From positions 1 through 23,261 of the forward strand of contig CAKSSR010000027.1 of assembly GCA_934489735.1 (NCBI GenBank): 23,261 nucleotides of DNA. Direction: 5' to 3'. This document shows positions 16,084 to 23,261 of this stretch, piece by piece. Every line of letters starts with the position of its first letter. The stretch's first letter is position 1. The stretch is from an uncultured Eubacteriales bacterium (GTDB taxonomy: Bacteria; Bacillota; Clostridia; Oscillospirales; Acutalibacteraceae). The translations under genes were made by a program, and so were the position numbers. The notes below the pieces were generated by a model. The model saw nothing but the letters and a program-made list of their open reading frames with translations. It made no database searches and had not been told where the DNA came from.

Positions 16084-18218
16084 TGAATGTTGGAGAAGCG
16101 ATAAAGGAAACAAAAAAATTGTCAGACAGAGCAGAAGAACTAAACCTGAGTGATAAAAAAGGAATAAAAGACTTAAAAGGAGAAATAGTAGCTGGTCTTG
16201 GAAAACAATTAGGTATAGAAAATGCTACCCTTGCTAAGTTATGTGAATTGATTGAAGATAAGCCGCCTGAAGGCACAGTTGATTCAATGGAAGGAGATGA
16301 TGATTATAGTACATTTAATGAAATACCTGAGGCAGCACCTGAAGGAGGAGAAAGTGCTGCGGTTACAGAAGCTAAGGTAGAGGAAGCTAAAGTAGAGGAA
16401 GTCGAAGGGAAAACAGAGCAGCCTCATAAACCTGAAGAAAAACAAGTTAATCAATCTGGGGAGGCAGTACCTGAAGCAAAAGAAAGCAAGTATAAGTTTT
16501 ATGCAGGTAAAGACGTAAACGTAGATGAGCTTACAGATTTTGAAGTGTATGACTTAGGATATAATGACATGCTAATAACAAAACCTTATGCTGATGTTAA
16601 AGATAAGGATGAATTTTTGAAATTTTTTGATGTAAATGCAACGGATGAAAATAGGATTGAAGTAGAAAATGAGAATAAATTTTTAAGGAAAGGTCGTATT
16701 AGCCTTTTTGATGAAAATTGGATATCGACAATTGTGGAAATTTTGAAAAAAGAAATCACAGATGATAAAAAGGTTGAATTTATAAAGAAAAAGATTGCGT
16801 TATCGCATAATCAGGTTGTTATATTAGAAAAATTGGTGTCTTTTGATGTGATAAATACAGATAATATGAATACGATTTTTGGTGATGAATCTGGATTTAT
16901 TAAGAAAAAGATGAATTCGATAAGAAAAAAAATTATAAGAGAAAAATTTAAAGGATTAGTGAAAAAAGGGAAAATGTTTTATAAATGTAAAGGCGAGTTT
17001 TTCAAAGATGTTGATTCTGCTATTATTATTAAAATAGCAGAAAATAAATTTTTAGTAACTAAGTATTATGGGACTGGTCAAGGACAGGACTGTAATGTAA
17101 TATTTAAAAGAATTAGTAAGTTTTCAGATATATTAAGAGGGGAAAGTATTGAAAACTGCGCTAAACGTATTGATGGAAGAGAAGGAACAGTGGTGCTAAA
17201 TTATATAAATAAAAACCATGATAATGTTATTACTTTAGAGGAGTTTAAGAAAAATGAAGATATCGGAGTTCTTTATGATATTGTTGATAATAAAATCAAA
17301 TTTAGTTATATTAGTGGCGAAAGTATAGATGTTAATAATGTTAGAGGGCTAAATTTAGGTGGAAATAGCTATTTAGTATATAATAGTATAGGGAAAGTAA
17401 AACCAGGTATTCCGTTGGCAGAAAGTGTGGATAATATTCTAAATGAGGAAAATTATGAAAAGTTAGAAGGAAATATTAATGCTAAATTTAATATTTTATG
17501 CTTTCCAAAACTGAAAAATTGTAATGTAGAAACAAAAGAAACATTTAAAAAGAAATATGCTGATAGATATCTTGACAAGAGATTCACTATTGGACAGTTA
17601 GTAACTGTTTATAATGAATATAAAAATGAAAGCAAAAGTATAGAAGACTTAAAGAAATCTTGTTGTAATAAAGAAAATGGAATTGATGAAGTACTCTTTG
17701 CTTATATTCTTTCATATATAGATCAAGGAAAAGGTGTAGGACTTATTGATGCTTTATTTAATGAAAAATCAACTTTTTACAAATTATGTGATGAAGAAAT
17801 TAATAAGGATGACATAGGGAAGACGATTAAATGCATTATAGTATCTCCATTCAAGTTTTTGTTCTATAAAGCTGCTTCTAAAGAAAGTAGTCACAAAGAG
17901 CGTATAGAAGCTATTAAAAAAAGAATTGCGTTTAAACCTGAACAAGAATATATAGTTACTAAAGAAGTTAAAGAAGCAATGTTAGGTTTTTATAAAATGG
18001 GGTCGATTTCAGATATAGACACGTATAAGAAAGATATCTATGTGGAAGGATTGGGACAAAAAATATTAAATGAAGAAGCAGTTACTATTTATAATATGGT
18101 TGAAAAAGGAGACACTTTGGATGCTGTGAGTAAAGCAATTGGAGAAACAAAGAGTAAAATAACTGAGGGAATGTACAAATTATTACAAAGTGAATTAGGT
18201 AAAAAAAGTAATGATTAG
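16080..18218 (+). CDS. Cassette protein C2, modular protein of unknown function
   Basis: This 712-aa protein has no family I recognise. ATG 16080 overlaps the B2 stop; ATG 16083 is equally possible, with AAGGGG upstream. Residues 1-60 are a helical domain that resembles the start of C3 (IKDLKGEIVAGL against IKELREKVMAGI). Residues 61-136 form an acidic linker with repeated AKVEE. Residues 137-262 repeat the B2 C-terminal domain, about two-thirds identical over the first 49 residues by eye count. Weaker versions of the same hairpin appear near 297-333 (FLVTKYY) and 404-440 (YLVYNSI). The C-terminal 50 residues look like a small helical domain (DAVSKAIGETKSKI). TAG 18216 appears premature: the same frame continues 51 codons to TAA 18371 and ends in a basic tail found in the other C copy. 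Confidence 0.85.
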   Translation: MMNVGEAIKETKKLSDRAEELNLSDKKGIKDLKGEIVAGLGKQLGIENATLAKLCELIEDKPPEGTVDSMEGDDDYSTFNEIPEAAPEGGESAAVTEAKVEEAKVEEVEGKTEQPHKPEEKQVNQSGEAVPEAKESKYKFYAGKDVNVDELTDFEVYDLGYNDMLITKPYADVKDKDEFLKFFDVNATDENRIEVENENKFLRKGRISLFDENWISTIVEILKKEITDDKKVEFIKKKIALSHNQVVILEKLVSFDVINTDNMNTIFGDESGFIKKKMNSIRKKIIREKFKGLVKKGKMFYKCKGEFFKDVDSAIIIKIAENKFLVTKYYGTGQGQDCNVIFKRISKFSDILRGESIENCAKRIDGREGTVVLNYINKNHDNVITLEEFKKNEDIGVLYDIVDNKIKFSYISGESIDVNNVRGLNLGGNSYLVYNSIGKVKPGIPLAESVDNILNEENYEKLEGNINAKFNILCFPKLKNCNVETKETFKKKYADRYLDKRFTIGQLVTVYNEYKNESKSIEDLKKSCCNKENGIDEVLFAYILSYIDQGKGVGLIDALFNEKSTFYKLCDEEINKDDIGKTIKCIIVSPFKFLFYKAASKESSHKERIEAIKKRIAFKPEQEYIVTKEVKEAMLGFYKMGSISDIDTYKKDIYVEGLGQKILNEEAVTIYNMVEKGDTLDAVSKAIGETKSKITEGMYKLLQSELGKKSND

Positions 18219-18371
18219 TTAAGTAAAGATAGTGGAAAAGATAGTAAAAAAGAAGCAAATGAAGAGGCAGACAAACAATCAACAGTAAAAGAGTCATCTA
18301 AAGATAAGACCGAAGGAAAGAAAGAAAAAGGACATAGGATTAGAAATCCTTTCAAAAGGAAGAAAAAGTAA
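18219..18371 (+). pseudogene. In-frame 3' extension of C2 beyond the amber codon
   Basis: The frame of C2 remains open after TAG 18216-18218 for 50 sense codons. It encodes a hydrophilic Lys/Glu/Ser stretch and ends RNPFKRKKK before TAA 18369-18371, eleven bases ahead of the terminator. The C remnant at 11764-12000 has a similar tail without an intervening stop. This segment was therefore once part of C2. It is now translated only if the amber codon is read through or is a sequencing error. Confidence 0.6.
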
Positions 18372-18379
18372 GTAAAGAG

Positions 18380-18529
18380 TAAGCTAGTTGAGTAAAATCA
18401 GCTAGCTATTTTTATATCAAAGAAAGAGGAAAGGATGGGGGAGGTGGCTGAAGGGAAGGAAATTATAGTGGAGGGGGTGAAAATAGGCAAGGATTGATTA
18501 ACGATACTGCAGCAGATTTTCAATAATTA
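18380..18529 (+). repeat. Cassette intergenic repeat, copy 2
   Basis: Second copy of the block at 12003-12170, offset by 6377 bp at its start. Together with the A-B-C order it marks the unit of a tandem segmental duplication. The remaining 18530-18679 contains AT-rich sequence, the A3 promoter and the A3 ribosome site, with no gene. Confidence 0.85.
18382..18414 (+). terminator. Terminator after C2
   Basis: AGCTAGTTGA (18382-18391), loop GTAAAA and TCAGCTAGCT (18398-18407) form a 10-bp stem followed by ATTTTTA. This separates cassettes 2 and 3 into distinct transcripts. Confidence 0.8.
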
Positions 18530-18591
18530 TGAAAGCAAGAATAAGAAATTAATAGTAAGAAAACGACAGTTGGTAACAATAATCTTGCATA

Positions 18592-18621
18592 TTGACTATA
18601 TATGTACGTATATGGTAAAAT
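18592..18621 (+). promoter_or_regulatory. Promoter of cassette 3
   Basis: TTGACT (18592-18597) and TAAAAT (18616-18621) are 18 bp apart, with TG before the -10. The spacer is AT-rich but interrupted by GTACG, unlike the pure AT repeat of the A2 promoter. Confidence 0.7.
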
Positions 18622-18679
18622 AAATTTGATGTATTATATAAAGTGTTGATAAATAAAATACGAAGAGGTGATTTTTTTT

Positions 18680-20077
18680 ATGGAACTAAATGAAGGACAG
18701 TTTAATATTTTACTGGATATATTATATTATCTAAGAAAAAATGGGAAGGAAAGTAGTGATTTTTACTTTATATATGTAAATGGTCAAGAAAGATTTAAAT
18801 TATATAATGTGGATTCAGATAAAATAATCTTAAAATTGAAAGGATTTAGCGATATAAATTGTGATCGATTAAAGATTAATGAGAATATTGAAAAGAATGA
18901 GATCGATAATGTAGTTGATAAGATTGAAAAATTTGAGAATATCGACATGAATGAAATTGATAAAGCTAAAGAGGAATTAAAAGGAAAGAATGAAGTTATT
19001 GAAAAAACCTTTTACGATCAAATCAAAAGATTGATATTTTCTTTTCAAGGGGAAGAGGACACAGACGGAAAAGATATCGAGAATGCTGAGTGCTTTAAAA
19101 TTATTGGTAACTTAGGTTATATGTTTAATGACTTTAATGCAACTGGAGATAAAAGATTAGAATTAGAAGTAAGTGGTTTTTGTAATATAACTTCTGATAT
19201 TGATAGGGAAAAGTTTAAGATTAAAGAAGGGACAGTGAAGATTAATCCTAATTCAGAAATAAATAAGGTACCAATTATCAAGACTGCTAAAAAGGATAAA
19301 GCAACTAAAGATGCAGAAAGAAAAGCTGAGAGAGATAGAATTAATGCTAGCGGTAGTGAAGGAGAAAAAGAAAAGGTATATATGGACGAAGTGGTGGATA
19401 TTATCTTTAAATCGAAGTTGAAACAGAAGATGTTACTTGAAATATTCAAAAAATTAAGATATGAAGGTAAGATAGAATTTAGGAAAGGGAAAGAAGAGCC
19501 TAAATTTATTCCTGGTTTTAATGATAATATTGATAATTATCAACTCAATATTCCAATGATGGAGAGATTATTAAATCATATACAAGGATTTAATGATAAC
19601 AAAGCTTTGGATTTATTTTTTGCTGAGAAATCGAATAAATTCAAAAGTGCGTTTAGAAAAAGATTTAGAAAAGAAGTAAAAAAAGCCAGGATTGGAGAAG
19701 AGTTATTTGGTGAAGTGGTGAATTATACTGCTAAAGAGATAAGAAAGGATAAGATTAGAGAAAGTAAAGCGAGGATAAAGAAGTTAGATTTAAGTCTTAA
19801 ATGTAAGAGAATAATTCTTGATAATATGCAGAATCCAGCGATCGAAAGACTAATAAATGAAGGGGAGAAGATTAAAGAAGAAGGAGTAATAGATATAATG
19901 AAAAAGGAAATTGAATCTATATTAAGTAGAAAATATGGAATCAAAAGTTTAAAAAGGAGGTTGAGAAGAATAAAAGTAAGAGTCGAAAAGGCTGAACAGG
20001 AAGAATTAAATAACATGCTGGAAAAGATAAATAAAATATTAGAAATCTGCGCATATAAGGAGGATGAATTTAAATGA
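18680..20077 (+). CDS. Cassette protein A3, unknown function
   Basis: A 465-aa paralogue of A2. ATG 18680 is preferred over the in-frame TTG at 18668, because GAGGTG at 18665-18670 is better spaced from it and the product then aligns with MELNEGQ of A2. Compared with A2 it lacks a few residues after LRK. It keeps YNVDSDKI, IKRLIFSF, GDKRLELEVSGFC, a linker rich in Lys/Ala/Glu (about 208-235), GFND at 279-282 and FRKRFRKE at 325-332. The C-terminal 130 residues are highly charged helix, very basic near SLKRRLRRIKVRVEK. No signal peptide or membrane span is visible. Its TGA overlaps the ATG of B3 (ATGA at 20074-20077). Confidence 0.85.
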   Translation: MELNEGQFNILLDILYYLRKNGKESSDFYFIYVNGQERFKLYNVDSDKIILKLKGFSDINCDRLKINENIEKNEIDNVVDKIEKFENIDMNEIDKAKEELKGKNEVIEKTFYDQIKRLIFSFQGEEDTDGKDIENAECFKIIGNLGYMFNDFNATGDKRLELEVSGFCNITSDIDREKFKIKEGTVKINPNSEINKVPIIKTAKKDKATKDAERKAERDRINASGSEGEKEKVYMDEVVDIIFKSKLKQKMLLEIFKKLRYEGKIEFRKGKEEPKFIPGFNDNIDNYQLNIPMMERLLNHIQGFNDNKALDLFFAEKSNKFKSAFRKRFRKEVKKARIGEELFGEVVNYTAKEIRKDKIRESKARIKKLDLSLKCKRIILDNMQNPAIERLINEGEKIKEEGVIDIMKKEIESILSRKYGIKSLKRRLRRIKVRVEKAEQEELNNMLEKINKILEICAYKEDEFK

Positions 20078-22545
20078 AGAAGTTTAATATAGAAGGCTTA
20101 GCTGATATTTTAGGAAATTTAATATTGACATTAGAAAGTAGGCTTGAAGGCAAGGAACAAAATTTAGTAAACGGAGTAGAAGAAATATATGTTAATGGAA
20201 ATGTTTTGACGAGGGAAATAGTATATTTAGTAAATTATAATGGCAAAAAAGCAGTGTGCTACAATAATCCACTGCCTTTTAAAAAAATTAAAATGAACAT
20301 TGATAATTTATTAAAAAATAATACAAAGTTTGAGATATTGAATGTAGAAAGTATTGAAGATTTAAAATCCAAGATCGATAGATCAAGATGTGGAATGATG
20401 GATGTGGATTTGCTTTGGGCCAAGTTAAAAGATGGTAAAGAATCTGTCAATAAAGAAGAGGAGAGAAAAAAGTCTATAGACAAGGCAAGAGGAGCAATTG
20501 AGGACAAGACGTTAACGAAATATAGTAATTTAAAAAGCGACAATGATAAAATTTTATATGTAATTAAGCATAAGAACATAGTAGCAATATGCTGTGATAA
20601 TCAGTTTGATTTTGAAGAATATAAAAATGTTGTAAAAATTCAAGAAAATATCGACGAAGGATTTTTATATATCGAAGGGAACAATAAATATGCAATTGAG
20701 GGTGAAATACGAAAATTAGAATTAGGAGAGATTAATGAAGAATCACTTCGTAGATGTTTGGAATTAAAAGGATTTGAAAAGTGTACAGATAAAGGAAAGG
20801 ATACTTCAAATGAGAAAGAATACGAAGAATTTTATATGAATGCTGATATGAGTAGTGAAAAAGTATTTTATTTTGGAAAAGGAAATAGAATGGTTGTTTT
20901 GGATACGGATCAAGAGGAAAACAGAGACTTTGAAAGATTAAATGGGGAAGATATTTCGAAGTATCCATGTGTTTCATTTAATGAAATGTATGCGGCAGAA
21001 GAGACAAAATCGTATGTTGGGATTTGTGAAGGATTAAAAGGTTTAGGAGATAGAGAGAAAAAGGAATACTTTGTAAATAAAATAGCTGAATTATTAGAAA
21101 TTCAATCAATTTGTGAAGACGTAAGTATCAAGAAAGTGAAATATATTTTTCATAATGGAGATAAGTATATATATATAGATGATAAAGGTAAGTATAATAA
21201 TGAACCATTGCCGAAGTTAAATGAAAAAAGTTTAGAAAGAATTTACGTTAAGCAAGTTGCAGATTATAGAGAGTTGTGTTGGATTTTGATTGATAGCAAA
21301 ATAGTTAATAGAGATGAAGGGAATTTCCGTAGCAACTTAAGTAAAGTTTTAGAGTTAAAGCCAAATGTTGAGGGAAAGGAGAGAAATTTGAATAAAATTG
21401 TTGCCAAAATTAAAAGAGGTGAAATACATGTAATGAGTTGCGGGGGAAAAGCGATATATATATCATCCACTGGGAATTGTATAGATGATTTATGTGAAAC
21501 AGATAAAAGATATATTTATGATAAACTTAAAGGAGGCATTAAAATAAATAACTATGCAGATTATTATAACAAAGCATATAAGAAAGGAATAGTAAAAGCT
21601 TGTGAAGAAGAGAAAGTATTAGCTTCACTGGAGTTGGATTTGAATTTGAAAGTGATAGAAAAAATAGAAGGTTGTAAGATATATGCACAAAAAGGAATTT
21701 CTTTAGATGCTAAGAATAAGTTTACAAAGGGAAAGGGACAGTACGTTTTAGTTGTGAAAAAGGGTACGAATTTCTCAAAATTAGGCAGAAATATAGAGGA
21801 ATGGAAAGTAGAAGGACTAGATGATAATAAGAAAAGAATTATTAACTTAGCAACAAGGGAAGAAGAAAGTAATATAAATTTTAAAAACAACGTAAAATAT
21901 GACAAACTTGATGAAAATGAAAAACAAAAATTAGAAGATATGATGAAATTTATGATAGTACCTGCTAAAGAAATAAAAATTGATAAAAATAATATTTTCG
22001 CAATTAAGGATAATTTTGAAATTATTCAGGAGGGAGGAAGTACAATAGAAGACTTCAACATGGATCAATTACAATCAGATAAAGGCCATTGCTTGGATTC
22101 AGATAATATTGCTGAATCAGAAGAAAAAATTCGTGAAAGAGCAAAAGAAGATTTTAGAAATAATAAAGTAAAGAATTATAAGATTATAATTAATTCTGAT
22201 CAAAAAAAGAGTATAGAAAGTAACTGCGATAGTAATCGTTGGGGGGAAATACGAAAGAAGAACAAAATCAATATTAAAGATGATATTGGTTTATTAAGAA
22301 ATATAGAAAAAATAGTAATAGAGTCAGAAAAAGATGGCAAGGAAGTAGTAATACAAATGAATGCAGTAGAAAATAATTGTGAAAAGACTATGACTGAAGG
22401 TACTATAAATGAAATTAAAAGTAAGATATTATTACAGTTTTTAAAGGTTAAAGTAGATGATGATTTAAAAGAAATTGTTAAGGAAATAGAAAAGATGGCA
22501 AAAGAAGTATCAGGTAAAAAAGATGAGGCAAAAGAAAGAGTGTAG
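20074..22545 (+). CDS. Cassette protein B3, repeat protein of unknown function
   Basis: This 823-aa paralogue of B2 is clearly related at its N-terminus (EEIYVNG, YLVNYNGKKAVC) but much diverged further on. AAGGAGGATG precedes ATG 20074. About six hairpin-containing repeats are visible, starting near residues 50, 159, 265, 355, 450 and 533, so the period is roughly 85-105 residues. Typical pieces are VKYIFHNGDKYIYIDD, IHVMSCGGKAIYISS and CKIYAQKG. Helical parts between them include NYADYYNKAYKKG, the equivalent of FYEKV in B2. It lacks the KYKFY/LITKPY domain that ends B2. Its C-terminus is charged helix. No catalytic signature or membrane span is seen. C3 begins 10 nt after its stop. Confidence 0.85.
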   Translation: MKKFNIEGLADILGNLILTLESRLEGKEQNLVNGVEEIYVNGNVLTREIVYLVNYNGKKAVCYNNPLPFKKIKMNIDNLLKNNTKFEILNVESIEDLKSKIDRSRCGMMDVDLLWAKLKDGKESVNKEEERKKSIDKARGAIEDKTLTKYSNLKSDNDKILYVIKHKNIVAICCDNQFDFEEYKNVVKIQENIDEGFLYIEGNNKYAIEGEIRKLELGEINEESLRRCLELKGFEKCTDKGKDTSNEKEYEEFYMNADMSSEKVFYFGKGNRMVVLDTDQEENRDFERLNGEDISKYPCVSFNEMYAAEETKSYVGICEGLKGLGDREKKEYFVNKIAELLEIQSICEDVSIKKVKYIFHNGDKYIYIDDKGKYNNEPLPKLNEKSLERIYVKQVADYRELCWILIDSKIVNRDEGNFRSNLSKVLELKPNVEGKERNLNKIVAKIKRGEIHVMSCGGKAIYISSTGNCIDDLCETDKRYIYDKLKGGIKINNYADYYNKAYKKGIVKACEEEKVLASLELDLNLKVIEKIEGCKIYAQKGISLDAKNKFTKGKGQYVLVVKKGTNFSKLGRNIEEWKVEGLDDNKKRIINLATREEESNINFKNNVKYDKLDENEKQKLEDMMKFMIVPAKEIKIDKNNIFAIKDNFEIIQEGGSTIEDFNMDQLQSDKGHCLDSDNIAESEEKIRERAKEDFRNNKVKNYKIIINSDQKKSIESNCDSNRWGEIRKKNKINIKDDIGLLRNIEKIVIESEKDGKEVVIQMNAVENNCEKTMTEGTINEIKSKILLQFLKVKVDDDLKEIVKEIEKMAKEVSGKKDEAKERV

Positions 22546-22555
22546 GGGGAATATT

Positions 22556-23261
22556 ATGATTACTGTAGAAGATGTGTTGAATAGAGTGAATGCAGCATTA
22601 AATATAATTAAAGATTATGAGGAAAGCTTGAAAGAAGAGCAGATTATCAAAATAAAAGAGTTAAGAGAAAAAGTAATGGCAGGTATTGTAGAAGAAATTG
22701 AAGATGAAAATCAAAATATAGAAATTAGTGATGTCAGAGAGGCTATTGATGAATTCTTGATAGAAATTTCTAAAGAAAAAGAAGTAAGTATTAAATCTGC
22801 ACCAAATGATAGGAAAAGTACTACCGAAAATGGCAAGGAAGACAAGCAACAAAAAGAAAATGGATCAGATGTAGCAATGATCGAGGGAAACAATTCAGGT
22901 GGTGAAGAGAGCAATACCAAAGATGTTACTGAAGATGGAAGTAAGGTTGAAAAAAATAAAACAGATGTTCAACTTGAAGCAGAAAAAACAGGTGGGAAAA
23001 GTGATGGCACAGGTGGCAAAACTTCGTCGAGAAAGAGAAAAAGCGTTACCAAAAAAGAAATTGAGGCTGAAAAAGTAAGTGCTATTAAAGAAATGAAAGG
23101 AAAAGAAAACCAAACAAAAATGCAAGGAGATGGTAAAGAAACAGAAAAGAACAGGTCTGAAAAGAAAAAGAAAAAAAGGAGACCAAGAAAAGCTAAACAG
23201 AAAGATAATTCGGATAAAAAAATTCCATCAAAGGAAGAAGTAAATGCTATTGAAGAAACAA
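22556..23261 (+). CDS. Cassette protein C3, partial (runs off the window)
   Basis: ATG 22556 follows GGGGGA with good spacing, and the frame stays open for 235 codons to the end of the window. The first 70 residues are helical and resemble the C2 start (IKELREKVMAGIVEEI against IKDLKGEIVAGLGKQL). After that comes a long low-complexity linker of Lys, Glu, Asn, Ser and Gly. It includes very basic patches (SSRKRKS and KKKKKRRPRKAKQK), where C2 has a shorter acidic linker. By analogy with C2 the hairpin domains should follow beyond the window. The third position in the cassette and the N-terminal match identify it; the function is unknown. Confidence 0.8.
   Translation, partial: MITVEDVLNRVNAALNIIKDYEESLKEEQIIKIKELREKVMAGIVEEIEDENQNIEISDVREAIDEFLIEISKEKEVSIKSAPNDRKSTTENGKEDKQQKENGSDVAMIEGNNSGGEESNTKDVTEDGSKVEKNKTDVQLEAEKTGGKSDGTGGKTSSRKRKSVTKKEIEAEKVSAIKEMKGKENQTKMQGDGKETEKNRSEKKKKKRRPRKAKQKDNSDKKIPSKEEVNAIEET

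Overview
The window is AT-rich and reads as a chromosome segment of a spore-forming member of the Clostridia. Evidence for this is a yqfC-yqfD sporulation gene pair, a greA-lysS operon whose lysyl-tRNA synthetase carries an extra C-terminal tRNA-binding domain, strong AGGAGG-type ribosome binding sites and AT-rich codon use throughout. The Fic protein and the PD-(D/E)XK transposase-like protein belong to types I associate with Lachnospiraceae and relatives, but the family cannot be fixed from this sequence.

Layout. (1) 96-4235: one copy of an unfamiliar gene cassette, with an intact first gene (A1) and a decayed second part (B1, three frameshifts and one nonsense codon). (2) 4219-8506: a conserved core block. 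It holds yqfD and yqfC on the minus strand, sharing a bidirectional terminator with B1, then greA and lysS on the plus strand behind a good promoter and ahead of a strong terminator. (3) 8562-11578: accessory genes, namely a Fic-domain protein, an intact PD-(D/E)XK transposase-like gene, and a shortened degenerate second copy of the latter. (4) 11579-12000: the decayed 3' end of a third-gene (C) homologue. (5) 12003-end: two tandem A-B-C cassettes, A2-B2-C2 and A3-B3-C3 (C3 runs off the window), repeated with a period of about 6.4 kb including the intergenic terminator, spacer and promoter.

The A, B and C proteins are the novel content. I recognise no known family in any of them. None has a visible signal peptide or membrane segment, so they look cytosolic. 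A proteins (426-465 aa) share an N-terminal domain, a low-complexity linker and a basic C-terminal region with GFND and FR-R/K-rich motifs. B (about 800 aa) and C (712 aa or more) proteins are built from a recurring module of about 75-100 aa, apparently a beta-hairpin followed by helices. One module of about 125 aa is found both at the end of B2 and in the middle of C2. C proteins have acidic linkers and very basic tails. Fixed gene order, ATGA overlaps or zero spacing, one promoter per cassette and one terminator after C suggest the three products are made together and may form a complex. This is inference. Degraded copies on both sides of the core block show expansion and decay of the array, with PD-(D/E)XK elements next to the broken C copy.
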